Assembly (NCBI RefSeq): GCF_014269205.2
Contig: NZ_JABWRY020000001.1
Span: 1,860,001 to 1,924,000 of the forward strand
Reading direction: 5' to 3'
Length of the DNA stretch: 64,000 bases
Origin: Pseudomonas kermanshahensis
GTDB lineage: Bacteria > Pseudomonadota > Gammaproteobacteria > Pseudomonadales > Pseudomonadaceae
The notes under the pieces were generated by a model that was not told the origin of the DNA, made no database searches, and saw only the letters and a program-made list of their open reading frames with translations. Positions 45,400 through 53,841 of the stretch are shown here, piece after piece (position 1 is the first letter of the stretch; every line of letters starts with the position of its first letter). Position numbers and translations under genes: made by a program.

Positions 45400-45466
45400 G
45401 GCCTCTTCCCGGCCAGGCCCGTCACCGACGGAGACCTGTGGGAGCGGGTTTACCCGCGAAGAGGCC
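45400..45466. repeat. inverted repeat between convergent genes
   Basis: GGCCTCTTC (45400-45408) and GAAGAGGCC (45458-45466) flank a segment containing GTGGGAGCGGG. The terms resemble the REP family with GAAGAGGCC arms. It lies between the DUF1615 gene and fpvF and may end both transcripts. Confidence 0.6.
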
Positions 45467-45479
45467 AGTACAGGCGGCA

Positions 45480-46349
45480 TCAGCTTTCGCTCAAGGCGCC
45501 AACCACTTGGTCAACACTGGCCTTCAACCCCGCCACCGCATCATCGGCATCACTGTCCACCACCACCAACCGGGCCCCTGCAGCCTTGATCACCTCGGCC
45601 ACAGCCGGCTCCGGCTGGCGATGGTCCAGCACCAATGCCACGTCCTGACTTTTCAGGTTTTCCCCCAGCGCCTTGAGCGCCGCCGCATCCCACTTGCCCT
45701 CGGCCGGCAGCGCCTGTTCCACCACATCCAGGTTCAACCCGCTGGCCAGGTAACCCAAGCGCTCGGACAGGCTGACCACGGTCAAGTTGTCTACCTCGGC
45801 CAGCTGGGTCTGGCTGCTGGCCGTCAGCTCCAGCAGCTGGCGCTTGAGGCCGGCCAGGTTGCCTTGGATCTTCGCCTTGTCGGCCGGCGACAACCGTTCC
45901 AGGTCATTGGCCACCACATCGGCCATGCGCCCAAGGTTGGTCGGGTTCAGCCACGGGTAGGCGCCGTAGGCGTCGTCGCCGGTCACCGCAATCCCTGGCA
46001 AGGCGCCATCCACCGGGCGCGCTGCATCAATTTCGACGATGCGAATATTGCTGCGCCGGGCCATCGGGTAGAGCGGGTCGTCACGCCAGATCGAGCGCAC
46101 CCCGATCACCGCGTCGGCCTGTTGCGCGGCGTTTGCCAGGCTCTCGCCGCCGCGGCTGCTGAAGTACGAAGGTTGGCGGCTGGCCGGCAGGTTGGCAGGC
46201 GCTGCGCGCTTGAGCTGCACCGAAGTGCCGTCGAGCAGGGCGGTGGCCAGGCTGTGGGTCACCGGCAAGGTGGTGAGCACTTGCGTGGCAAAAGAGAGCG
46301 AAGGCAGGCCCGCCAGGGTCAGTGCCAAGGTCAGCTGTTTCAGGTTCAT
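45480..46349 (-). CDS. fpvF: periplasmic binding protein FpvF
   Basis: A 289-aa secreted protein (signal peptide to SFA, about residue 20) of the ZnuA-like cluster A-I family. It lacks the His-rich metal loop and the usual histidine series; Arg, Ser and Trp occur where ligands are normally found. In P. aeruginosa, FpvF works with FpvC in freeing iron from ferripyoverdine in the periplasm. It is the last gene of the operon and overlaps fpvE by four bases. Confidence 0.85.
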   Translation of the reverse strand: MNLKQLTLALTLAGLPSLSFATQVLTTLPVTHSLATALLDGTSVQLKRAAPANLPASRQPSYFSSRGGESLANAAQQADAVIGVRSIWRDDPLYPMARRSNIRIVEIDAARPVDGALPGIAVTGDDAYGAYPWLNPTNLGRMADVVANDLERLSPADKAKIQGNLAGLKRQLLELTASSQTQLAEVDNLTVVSLSERLGYLASGLNLDVVEQALPAEGKWDAAALKALGENLKSQDVALVLDHRQPEPAVAEVIKAAGARLVVVDSDADDAVAGLKASVDQVVGALSES

Positions 46350-47245
46350 GCCGGGTTTCCTTGCAGGCGTGGAACAAGCGCACGGGCCAGCGCGGCCAGT
46401 GCGAAGCAGATGCCGGCGACCAGGATGATCGCAGCGCCGGAAGGTACCGGCAGGTCGCAAACGATCGGCAACAAGATGCCGAGCAGGGTGCTCAGCGTGG
46501 CGATCAGCACCGAGATAAAGAAAAAGCCCTTGAGCGACTGGCTGACCAGGCGTGCCGCAGCCGCCGGAATCACCAGCAGCGCACCGACCAGAATCGCCCC
46601 GATCACCTTCACCGACGCCACCGTGACCAGGGTCACCAGCACCACGAACAGGTAGTCCAGGGTCTTCACCGCCACCCCGCGTACCGCCGCCAATTGCGGG
46701 TTGAAACTGGCCAGCATGATGCGGTTGTACAGCGGCAAGGCCAGCGCCAGCACCAGCACCGCGACGATACCCAGCACCACCAGGTCCTGGGCGCTGACCG
46801 TCAGCACCGAGCCGAACAGCACGTTCTCGAGGATGTGCACGTTGATCTTGCCCGCCAGCATCAGCAGCAGGCTTGCGCCCAGGGCCAGGGACACCGACAA
46901 GAACACGCCGATCAGCGTATCCGGTGACAACCCGGTGCGGTTACGCAGGAAGTTGAGCAGGATGCCGAACAGCAGGCAGTAACCAAACAGGCTGCCATAA
47001 GGGCCGGTATACGGCTCGCCCAGCAGGATGCCGATGGCAACCCCCGTGAGCGCGGCATGGCCAACCGCCTCGGAGAAGAAGGCAAAGCGCTTGACCACCA
47101 CCAGGGTGCCCAGGCCGCCCAGCACCGGGCCGATCATCAGGCCGGCCAACAGGGCATTGACCACAAACCCGTAGGCCAGCGCCTCGGGCAGGTAGCCGGT
47201 GTTGGCCCATTCTTGGACCAGTTGGCGAAATGCTTCAAAACTCAT
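46346..47245 (-). CDS. fpvE: ABC transporter permease FpvE
   Basis: This 299-aa ABC-3-type permease (ZnuB/MntB family) has about eight helices and AVGHAALTGVAIGILLG, typical of this class. Start ATG 47245 overlaps the fpvD stop; the longer open frame upstream is ignored. It imports iron released from pyoverdine, with FpvD and FpvC. Confidence 0.88.
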   Translation of the reverse strand: MSFEAFRQLVQEWANTGYLPEALAYGFVVNALLAGLMIGPVLGGLGTLVVVKRFAFFSEAVGHAALTGVAIGILLGEPYTGPYGSLFGYCLLFGILLNFLRNRTGLSPDTLIGVFLSVSLALGASLLLMLAGKINVHILENVLFGSVLTVSAQDLVVLGIVAVLVLALALPLYNRIMLASFNPQLAAVRGVAVKTLDYLFVVLVTLVTVASVKVIGAILVGALLVIPAAAARLVSQSLKGFFFISVLIATLSTLLGILLPIVCDLPVPSGAAIILVAGICFALAALARALVPRLQGNPA

Positions 47246-47991
47246 GAGGCAAGGCTCTCGCTGCGCGGGTGAACGGAGAACAGGCCAAGCAGGCGCTCTG
47301 GGGTCAGGGCCTGTGCGGGTGGGGCGTCGAACAGCACCTGGCGGCTCAGGCCAGTGACCCGGTCGGCCAGGCGCAGCACGGCCTCCAGGTCGTGCTCGAT
47401 CCACAACACGGTGGTGCCAGCCTGGCGCCAGCTGTGCAGCAGCTGCTCGAACACCTGAATGCCCGCTTCGTCGAGGGCCGACATGGGTTCATCCAGCACC
47501 AGCAGTTGCGGCTCGGGAATCAGCCCCTGGGCCAGCAGCACCCGTTGGCGTTCACCGCCGGACAGCGCGCCCATGCGCCGCTTGCGCTTGTCGAGCATGC
47601 CGACCCGGGCCAACGCGGCATCGATGGCCGGTTGCAGGCGGCGTGACAGGCCGAGGAAGGCGGGCCGGCGCTGGCACATGGCGGCCATGAAGTCGTCCAC
47701 GGTCATCGGCAGGCCACGGTCGAACTCCAGCGCCTGGGGCACGTAGCCGATCACTTCGTGGGGGCTCGGCCAGTGCAGGGTCAGTTGGCCCTGGTGCGGC
47801 ATCTGCCCGAGCAAGGTCTTGATCAGCGAGCTTTTGCCGCCGCCATTGGGGCCGACGATCGCATGCACGCTGCCGGCCGCCACGCTGAAGCTGACCTGTT
47901 CGAGAATGCGGGTGCGGCCCAAGGTCAGGTCGATGCCGGCAAACTCGATGCGCGGGCCATTGGCCGCGGCGAGGTGGGCGGCGGCGGTCAT
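47242..47991 (-). CDS. fpvD: ABC transporter ATP-binding protein FpvD
   Basis: A 249-aa ATPase with Walker A GPNGGGKS (47-54), signature LSGGERQRV and Walker B LLVLDEPMSALD. It is the energy subunit of the FpvCDE iron transporter. Its start overlaps fpvC and its stop overlaps fpvE, each by four bases. Confidence 0.9.
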   Translation of the reverse strand: MTAAAHLAAANGPRIEFAGIDLTLGRTRILEQVSFSVAAGSVHAIVGPNGGGKSSLIKTLLGQMPHQGQLTLHWPSPHEVIGYVPQALEFDRGLPMTVDDFMAAMCQRRPAFLGLSRRLQPAIDAALARVGMLDKRKRRMGALSGGERQRVLLAQGLIPEPQLLVLDEPMSALDEAGIQVFEQLLHSWRQAGTTVLWIEHDLEAVLRLADRVTGLSRQVLFDAPPAQALTPERLLGLFSVHPRSESLAS

Positions 47992-48890
47992 GCGCGGTTC
48001 TCCTGGATGGCGCGGACCACGGTGTCGAGGTTGCGCTTCATCTCCACTTCGTACTTTTCCTTGGTGTAGTCACCGTAGGAAATGTGCGTCAGCGGGTACA
48101 GGCGCACGCCCGATTCGCGCTGAATGGTCTCGACATAGGCGGACGGGAAGTCCATCTCCGAGAAGATCACCTTCACGTCCAGCGCCTTGAGCTGGTCGAT
48201 GGTCTTTTTCAGCTGGGCCGGGCTTGGCTCGATGCCGTGCGCCGGTTCGACCACAGCAGTGACCTCCAGGCCAAAGTCACGCACCAGGTAGTCGTAGGCC
48301 GCATGGATGGTCGCCACGCGGAAGGTCGCGCTGGGCGCTTCGGTGACCTTGGCCAGGGCCTCGGCGCGCAGGGCGCGTAGGCGTTTGGCATAGGCGCGGG
48401 CATTTTGCGTGTAGAGCTTGGCGTTGTCCGGGTCGAGCTTGCCCAATTCGCGGGCAATGTTGTTGACCTGGGCGATGGTGGTGCTGATCGACAGGAAGGT
48501 GTGTGGGTTGACCACCTTGCCGGCGCCACGCGCGGCGATGCCGGTGGCGGCCAGCAACGGCACATTCTGGTTGGCCTCGATGGTGGCGATGCCGGGTTTT
48601 TCGCTGGCCGCGATCATGCGGTCTGCGAAGTCGTCATGGCCCACGCCGTTGAGCACCACCACGTCCAGCGTGCCGATGCGTTTGATGTCCTCCGCGCGCG
48701 GCTCGTAGGCATGCGGGTTGAAGCCCGCCGGGATCAGCGGCACCACTTCGGCCTTGTCACCGACAATGTTGCTGACGTAGCTGTAATACGGGTGCAGGGT
48801 AATGCCGATGCGCAGGGGCTTGCCGTTATCGGCCAGGGCCAGTGCCGGCAGGGCAAGGGCCAGGAGCAGGGCGAGGGCGGAGCGGAACAT
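47988..48890 (-). CDS. fpvC: periplasmic metal-binding protein FpvC
   Basis: A 300-aa cluster A-I binding protein with a signal peptide (about 20 residues). Candidate metal ligands are His33 (TLHPYYSYV), His60 (NPHAYEP) and His130 (NPHTFLS), plus a late acidic residue in VIFSEMDFPS. In P. aeruginosa, FpvC chelates iron during removal from ferripyoverdine. It starts 16 bases after fpvK ends. Confidence 0.88.
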   Translation of the reverse strand: MFRSALALLLALALPALALADNGKPLRIGITLHPYYSYVSNIVGDKAEVVPLIPAGFNPHAYEPRAEDIKRIGTLDVVVLNGVGHDDFADRMIAASEKPGIATIEANQNVPLLAATGIAARGAGKVVNPHTFLSISTTIAQVNNIARELGKLDPDNAKLYTQNARAYAKRLRALRAEALAKVTEAPSATFRVATIHAAYDYLVRDFGLEVTAVVEPAHGIEPSPAQLKKTIDQLKALDVKVIFSEMDFPSAYVETIQRESGVRLYPLTHISYGDYTKEKYEVEMKRNLDTVVRAIQENRA

Positions 48891-48906
48891 GGGGGAGTCC
48901 TTGGGT

Positions 48907-49506
48907 TCAGTGACGGTGTTCGCGGGTGACCCCGGCGTCGTAGTGGCTGACCACCTGTTGCCAGCCGGCGGCGATCAGGGCGGCGTGGCCCAGGTCGTCC
49001 GGCGTAACGGCGGCGCTGTCGCGGCGTAGCCACACATCCGGCTGGCCAGTGCTGTCGTCAGGCAGAATCAGCAGCAGGCTGCCGGCCACCTGAGGGGCCT
49101 GGCTGCGGCCCAGGTAGGCGCCAGTTGCCAGCCACGACCACTGGTGGCCACCGCGGCTCTGGCTGCCCGCATCGACCACAAAAGGTGGCAAGCCGTCGTC
49201 GGCCAGGGCTTGTACGCTGGGCACGGCGGCGGTTTCCTCGCGCAGCAACTGGATCTCGTCGAAGGCCACGCGCAGGTCGGTGTACAGGCCTTGTTCGGCG
49301 GGGGTCAGGTCGCGGCGGGCGTCGATCTGGTGGCTGGCGATGGTCTGTTCGTCCTCGCGTTCGCCACGCAGCATCACCACCGTGGCGGCAAGCACCACGA
49401 TCAGCAGGCTGACCAGCAGCACGTACAGGGTTTCGTGGCCGGCGCCGGCCGGGCGGACTACCTGGGCGCGGTTCATGGCTGGGCTATTCATGGCCGGGCT
49501 GTTCAT
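48907..49506 (-). CDS. fpvK: ferripyoverdine iron-release protein FpvK
   Basis: A 199-aa membrane protein with one N-terminal helix (ETLYVLLVSLLIVVLAATVVM) and a periplasmic domain (DUF6162-type). It partners FpvG, FpvH and FpvJ. The N-terminus has three in-frame Met codons at positions 1, 6 and 11, because a 15-bp unit is repeated (MNSPA twice, then MN). The exact start is therefore unclear. The first start overlaps the fpvJ stop. Confidence 0.82.
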   Translation of the reverse strand: MNSPAMNSPAMNRAQVVRPAGAGHETLYVLLVSLLIVVLAATVVMLRGEREDEQTIASHQIDARRDLTPAEQGLYTDLRVAFDEIQLLREETAAVPSVQALADDGLPPFVVDAGSQSRGGHQWSWLATGAYLGRSQAPQVAGSLLLILPDDSTGQPDVWLRRDSAAVTPDDLGHAALIAAGWQQVVSHYDAGVTREHRH

Positions 49507-49823
49507 GGTTGGGCAATGTCGGCGTAGTCGACTTCGACGACATGCCCAGGGCCTGCATCGAACAGCACGTAGAACTCACCGTCGGGGCGTTTGAAGGTGA
49601 GGGTCGAGTCGTCGCCGAGCTTGCCGCCGACCAGCACCTGCTCGTCATAGCCGATCACATCCAGGGTCACCCCAGGGGCGCCGCTGCCATCCGAGAAACC
49701 GCCGGTGCATTTGACCTGGCCGCTGGCCACTTCTTCGCATTCGCACATCGGGTTGTGGGCCAGGGCAGGGCCTGCGGCCAGTACCAGCAAGGGCAGGGCG
49801 AGCTTACGCATCAGGTGTTTCAT
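49503..49823 (-). CDS. fpvJ: periplasmic protein FpvJ
   Basis: A 106-aa secreted protein (signal to ALA, about residue 22) with a cluster of cysteines (PMCECEEV and VKCTGG) that may bind metal or form disulphides. In P. aeruginosa, FpvJ belongs to the FpvGHJK complex that reduces and removes iron from pyoverdine. It overlaps fpvH by four bases. Confidence 0.83.
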   Translation of the reverse strand: MKHLMRKLALPLLVLAAGPALAHNPMCECEEVASGQVKCTGGFSDGSGAPGVTLDVIGYDEQVLVGGKLGDDSTLTFKRPDGEFYVLFDAGPGHVVEVDYADIAQP

Positions 49824-50359
49824 TTCTTGCCTCCTTGTTTCTCGAGCCAGGCCACGGTGGCGGGCGATGCCTTGGCCAGGGGGACCGAAGCCTGGTGCAT
49901 GCTGCCGTCCCAGCCTTCGAGGGTGATCCAGATCTGTGCATCAGGCTGGGTGCGCGGCGGTATCAGCAGGTTGGTGCCCATGCGGTACGGCGCGCCGAAG
50001 AAAATGGTGCCAGCAGCGCGCAGGCTGCGCGGCTTGCCGATGCGCAGGTAGACGGCCTTGACGTCATTGATGCAGGCCTTGCACAGCGAGGCGCTGAATG
50101 ACTTGAAATGGCCGGCGGGGCCGTCGGCGCGTGGTGCCTCGTCGCGCAGTTCAGCCAAGTTCAGGCTGTAGGGGCCGACCTGGATGTCGCTGATCACGTT
50201 CGCCCCCAGCCCGGCGTCGCCGCGGAACAGTCTGGCGTTTTCGAAGTACTTGGGCATGAAACCCAGCGGGATGAGGATCAGCAGGATGTTCAGGTGGAAG
50301 CGCCATTTCAGCCACCACTGCTTGAGCGGGCTGGCGGGCAGGGTCTTGGCCTGGCTCAT
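49820..50359 (-). CDS. fpvH: inner-membrane protein FpvH
   Basis: A 179-aa protein with an N-terminal membrane helix (FHLNILLILIPLGFMP) and a periplasmic domain with a CKAC motif that may be redox active. It is part of the FpvGHJK iron-release complex. It overlaps fpvG by four bases. Confidence 0.83.
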   Translation of the reverse strand: MSQAKTLPASPLKQWWLKWRFHLNILLILIPLGFMPKYFENARLFRGDAGLGANVISDIQVGPYSLNLAELRDEAPRADGPAGHFKSFSASLCKACINDVKAVYLRIGKPRSLRAAGTIFFGAPYRMGTNLLIPPRTQPDAQIWITLEGWDGSMHQASVPLAKASPATVAWLEKQGGKK

Positions 50360-51549
50360 GGGCGGATCTCCACGGTGGTTTCACGGCTGGCCGCGCGTGG
50401 CGCACGCTCGCTGCGCTTGAGGGCGGCGGCGGTCGCCTGGGCGGTGCGTTTGGTCCAGATCAACAGGCCGCTGAACACCATCAGGGTGAGGACCAGGCCA
50501 AAGAAGAACCAGATCAGCTTGATCGCCAGGCCGCCAAAGTCGCCGGTGTGCAGGGGGCGCATGGACTCGGTGACGAACTCCAGGGCAGAGCGGTCGCTGA
50601 TCAGGAACTGGCTGTCGACGTTGCTGGTGTAGGGGTTGACGGCGGCCGACTGGAACATCAGCGGGTACCAGCCGCGGCCACCCAGGGTGACATGGCTGTA
50701 GGCAGTAGCCGGCAGTGAGACGGAGCTGATCTCCAGGCCCGGGATCGCCAAGCCGGCGATGCGCGCCGCTTCATCCACATCGATGCGCGGTGCCTGGCTG
50801 CCATCGGCTGTCTGCGGCACATCCTCACGGGCGATGACCGGCACGATAGGTCGGCTGGAGATGCTGATGTTGTTGTCGAACAAAATCGCCTGGATCAGGA
50901 ACCAGGTACCGGTAATGGAAATGACCGCGATGAACCAGATCGACCAAACCCCGGCCAGCCGGTGCAGGTCACCCCAGAAGATGCGCGAGCCATGGCCGGT
51001 GCGAACGGGCTTGAAGAAGCCCTTCCAGAATTTCTTGTAGACCACCAGGCCTGTGACCAGCGAGGCCAGCATCGGCAGGCCGAGTATCGAGACCAGGTAC
51101 CAACCCCAGCTGAAGCCATTGGTGAAGGGCACCAGCCACCAGCCATGCAAGGCGCGGGTGAAGCCTTCGAAGTTGAAGTCCGGGCTCTTGCCCTGGATGG
51201 CCCCGGTGTACGGGTTGACGTAGAGCGTTGGGCTGGTGCCGTCGGGGAAGGTCACATCGGCGGTCAGGGCGAAGTGCGAGCCATCCGGCTGCCTCAGCGA
51301 CTCAACGGCCATGTCCGGCTCGGCCTTGTGCAGGGCATCGAGCACCTGCTGGTAACTCAGGCGTTCGGCATCGCCGTCAGGCTTGCTGGCGCGCACGTCC
51401 GGGTTGGCCAGCCAGACAATCTCCTGGCTGACCACGGCGAGCATGCCGGTAAAGCAGACGATCAGCACGAAGAACCAGATCGGGAGGGCGAGCCAGCTGT
51501 GGACCAGGAACCACAACTTGGATTTGGATTTTTTCGGGGATTTGGCCAT
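50356..51549 (-). CDS. fpvG: ferripyoverdine reductase FpvG (PepSY-TM)
   Basis: A 397-aa inner-membrane PepSY_TM protein with four main membrane spans and conserved histidines for haem (FLVHSWLALP, ALHGWWLVP, GDLHRLAG). It transfers electrons across the membrane to reduce pyoverdine-bound Fe(III). It is first in fpvGHJKCDEF and follows pvdA by 168 bases, with its own Fur-like box. Confidence 0.88.
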   Translation of the reverse strand: MAKSPKKSKSKLWFLVHSWLALPIWFFVLIVCFTGMLAVVSQEIVWLANPDVRASKPDGDAERLSYQQVLDALHKAEPDMAVESLRQPDGSHFALTADVTFPDGTSPTLYVNPYTGAIQGKSPDFNFEGFTRALHGWWLVPFTNGFSWGWYLVSILGLPMLASLVTGLVVYKKFWKGFFKPVRTGHGSRIFWGDLHRLAGVWSIWFIAVISITGTWFLIQAILFDNNISISSRPIVPVIAREDVPQTADGSQAPRIDVDEAARIAGLAIPGLEISSVSLPATAYSHVTLGGRGWYPLMFQSAAVNPYTSNVDSQFLISDRSALEFVTESMRPLHTGDFGGLAIKLIWFFFGLVLTLMVFSGLLIWTKRTAQATAAALKRSERAPRAASRETTVEIRP

Positions 51550-51612
51550 CTGATCGTCTTCTGAAATGTGTAGTCGAGCTTGTGCCCAACCAAGAGGGCT
51601 GCACTTATAAAG

Positions 51613-51631
51613 ACGAATGAGAATGGAAATC
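51613..51631 (-). promoter_or_regulatory. Fur-box-like site before fpvG
   Basis: ACGAATGAGAATGGAAATC matches the 19-bp Fur consensus at about 12 positions by eye. A TATAAG -10-like element is just downstream on the minus strand. Confidence 0.5.
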
Positions 51632-51671
51632 CTGCCGTTTTAAATGCAAGCAAATGTTTCAGAAGGCGCAA

Positions 51672-51700
51672 GCCGGCCTTCGCGCAGGGCGACAGGCCGG
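51672..51700 (-). terminator. hairpin between pvdA and fpvG
   Basis: GCCGGCCT (51672-51679) and AGGCCGGC (51693-51700) form a strong 8-bp stem just after the pvdA stop. No T-run follows, so it may only weaken readthrough into fpvG. Confidence 0.45.
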
Positions 51701-51716
51701 CGAGTGAAGGCGGGAA

Positions 51717-53051
51717 TCAGGCGCTGGTCAGGGCGACAGCCGGTTGCGAACGGCCATTGAAGCGCGACAGGTCCTGGTACAGCGCCTGGCCGATCTCGGC
51801 GGCGCGGGCGGGCAACACCGAGAGCAAGGTGTCGCTCAGGCCGTGGCTGTTCTCGCAGAAACCTTGCAGGTAAACCGACGCCTGCAGGTCTGGGCTGGCC
51901 AGTACCCGGTAGTTGCGGTCGACGCTGAAGTCGTCCAGGTAACCCGCCAGTGGTGCCAGCAGGTCGCGGTGCGAGCGGCGCTCGTAGCCGGTGGCCAGGA
52001 TCACCGCATCGTAGCGGTGGGTCTGGTACTGGCCAGTGGCGAGATCGCGAAGGGTGAGTTCCAGGCCTTCGCGGGTGGCCACCACCGCTTCCACTTGGCG
52101 CCGGCACAGCACGTTGTGGCGGAACTGGTGGGCGACCTTCTGGCGGTAGAGGATGCCGTAGATGCGTTCGATCAGGTTCAGGTCGACCACCGAGTAGTTG
52201 GTGTTGTGGTACTCGCCCAGCAGCTTGCTGCGTTGGTCGGCCGGCTCGTTGTAGACCAGGTCGGTATAGCCTGGGGAGAAGATCTCGTTGACGAACGGGC
52301 TGTCGTCGGCCGGCTTGAGTGCCGAGCCGCGCAAGATCATGTCGACCTTGACCGACGGGTAGCTGTCGTTGAGGTCGATGAAGGCCTCGGCGGCGCTCTG
52401 GCCAGAGCCGATCACCGCGATGCGCATCGGCTTGCCTTCAGTGCACGGCAGTTTGTTCAGGCTGCTGAGGTACTGGGAGTGGTGGAAGACGCGCGGGTCA
52501 TCTTTGAAGGCGCCGAACTTTTCCGGAATTTTCGGCGTGCCGCCGCTGCCGACCACTACCGAGCGGGTGCGGCGGCTGTATTCGCGGCCTTGTTGGTCAC
52601 GCGAGACCAAGCGCAGGTGCTCTACCCGGCCGGCCGTCACTTCAGGCTCGATACGCACCACTTCTTCGCCATACACCGCCTGGGTGGCGAAGTGCTCGGC
52701 GGCCCAGCGCAGGTAGTCGTTGTACTCCAGGCGGCAGGGGTAGAAGGTGCCGAGGTTGATGAAGTCGGCCAGGCGCTGCTTCTGGTGCAGGTAATTGACG
52801 AAGCTGTAAGGGCTGGTGGGGTTGCGCAGCGAGACCAGGTCCTTGAGAAACGAAATCTGCAGCTCGCTTTGGGTCGCCAGGGTCTCGCCGTGCCAGCGGT
52901 AGTCTTTCTGCTTGTCGATGAACAGCGCGTCCAGGGCATGGCCCTGGGACTGAGCGAGCTCTTCCAGGGCGATGGCCAAGGCCAGGTTGGAAGGGCCGAA
53001 GCCCACGCCGATCAGATCTTTGATTGTTTCCTGCTGTGAGGACTGGCTCAT
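51717..53051 (-). CDS. pvdA: L-ornithine N5-monooxygenase
   Basis: The 444-aa PvdA has FAD motif GVGFGPSNLALA (about 15-26), the substrate/NADPH region VIGSGQSAAEAF and the C-terminal ATGYERR motif. It hydroxylates ornithine to N5-hydroxyornithine, the precursor of the hydroxamate groups of pyoverdine. The ATG 53051 has AGGGA nine bases upstream. A perfect PvdS-type promoter lies upstream. The main NRPS genes are not in this window. Confidence 0.95.
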   Translation of the reverse strand: MSQSSQQETIKDLIGVGFGPSNLALAIALEELAQSQGHALDALFIDKQKDYRWHGETLATQSELQISFLKDLVSLRNPTSPYSFVNYLHQKQRLADFINLGTFYPCRLEYNDYLRWAAEHFATQAVYGEEVVRIEPEVTAGRVEHLRLVSRDQQGREYSRRTRSVVVGSGGTPKIPEKFGAFKDDPRVFHHSQYLSSLNKLPCTEGKPMRIAVIGSGQSAAEAFIDLNDSYPSVKVDMILRGSALKPADDSPFVNEIFSPGYTDLVYNEPADQRSKLLGEYHNTNYSVVDLNLIERIYGILYRQKVAHQFRHNVLCRRQVEAVVATREGLELTLRDLATGQYQTHRYDAVILATGYERRSHRDLLAPLAGYLDDFSVDRNYRVLASPDLQASVYLQGFCENSHGLSDTLLSVLPARAAEIGQALYQDLSRFNGRSQPAVALTSA

Positions 53052-53125
53052 GGCTGCGATTCCCTGAATGGTCGAATGTGGACGCCCGCCGGGGCTCCGG
53101 CTCCTGCGCAAGTACATGTGTTGGA

Positions 53126-53149
53126 ACGAGCCACACGAGGGGGAATTTA
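53126..53149 (-). promoter_or_regulatory. PvdS (IS box) promoter of pvdA
   Basis: On the minus strand TAAAT (53149-53145) is followed by exactly 16 bases and CGT (53128-53126), a perfect match to the PvdS consensus. It sits 75-98 bases before pvdA. Confidence 0.8.
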
Positions 53150-53250
53150 CTGGTGGGGTTAGAGGGTTTTGTCACCGCTGGCTAAAGAACTGCGTCCGGC
53201 GGCCGATAGGGGAGCCAAGGCAAGGACTCACCTGAAGGCAGGGAATCGGC

Positions 53251-53706
53251 ATGACAGCAATATCTTTGAGTAACCTCCACATCAATGGAGTTTCCGCCCA
53301 GGCGATGAGCGCCGCAGCGGCCGCCGAGCGCGAGCAGGCCAAGCAGGCCGCGCAGAGCGAAAAAGGCGGGCCTTTGAGCATCAGTGGCGACACCTTGAAG
53401 GTGGGGGGCGGTGGCCAGGCGGAGTCGGCCCAAGGCAGCGAGAGCAGCGACGAGTCGGCAGCGGTGCAGCAGTTGCGGCAGATGATCAAGGAACTGCAAA
53501 AGCAGCTGGCTGAAGAGCAGAAGCAGTTGGCCACATTGATGGCATCGAAGATGGAAGAGACTGCCAAGGCCGCAGCGGTGAGCGCCAAGCAGGCCAGCAT
53601 CGCCACCCTGACTGGGCAAATCATGCAGGCGACCGCGCAACTGCTCGAAGCGCTGCAAGAGAGCGGTGGCAGCAGCGCGGGTGGGATGGTCAGTACCCAG
53701 GCCTAG
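53251..53706 (+). CDS. Ala/Gln-rich coiled-coil protein, function unknown
   Basis: A 151-aa hydrophilic protein without signal peptide. Residues 70-140 form a predicted coiled coil (QLRQMIKELQKQLAEEQKQL), somewhat like FlxA-type proteins. The N-terminus (MTAISLSNLHINGVSAQA) is the only other distinct part. It is the only plus-strand gene between pvdA and the receptor triad, and its start faces pvdA. Confidence 0.7.
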   Translation: MTAISLSNLHINGVSAQAMSAAAAAEREQAKQAAQSEKGGPLSISGDTLKVGGGGQAESAQGSESSDESAAVQQLRQMIKELQKQLAEEQKQLATLMASKMEETAKAAAVSAKQASIATLTGQIMQATAQLLEALQESGGSSAGGMVSTQA

Positions 53707-53734
53707 GCCCTAACTGACAGGCCTAGGGCTGTTT

Positions 53735-53828
53735 GTAGGAGCAGCCTTGCGCTGCGAAGAGGCCAGTGCAGGCCCCTCACATCTAGGCCTTATGCACCGG
53801 CCTCTTCGCAGCACAAGGCTGCTCCTAC
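53735..53828. repeat. 94-bp long inverted repeat, copy 2
   Basis: It has the same arms and the same 94-bp length as the element at 34949-35042. The arms again pair over about 30 bp, while the loop differs. It lies between the convergent coiled-coil gene and the receptor gene. Confidence 0.8.
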
Positions 53829-53841
53829 ACCACCAGCAGCC

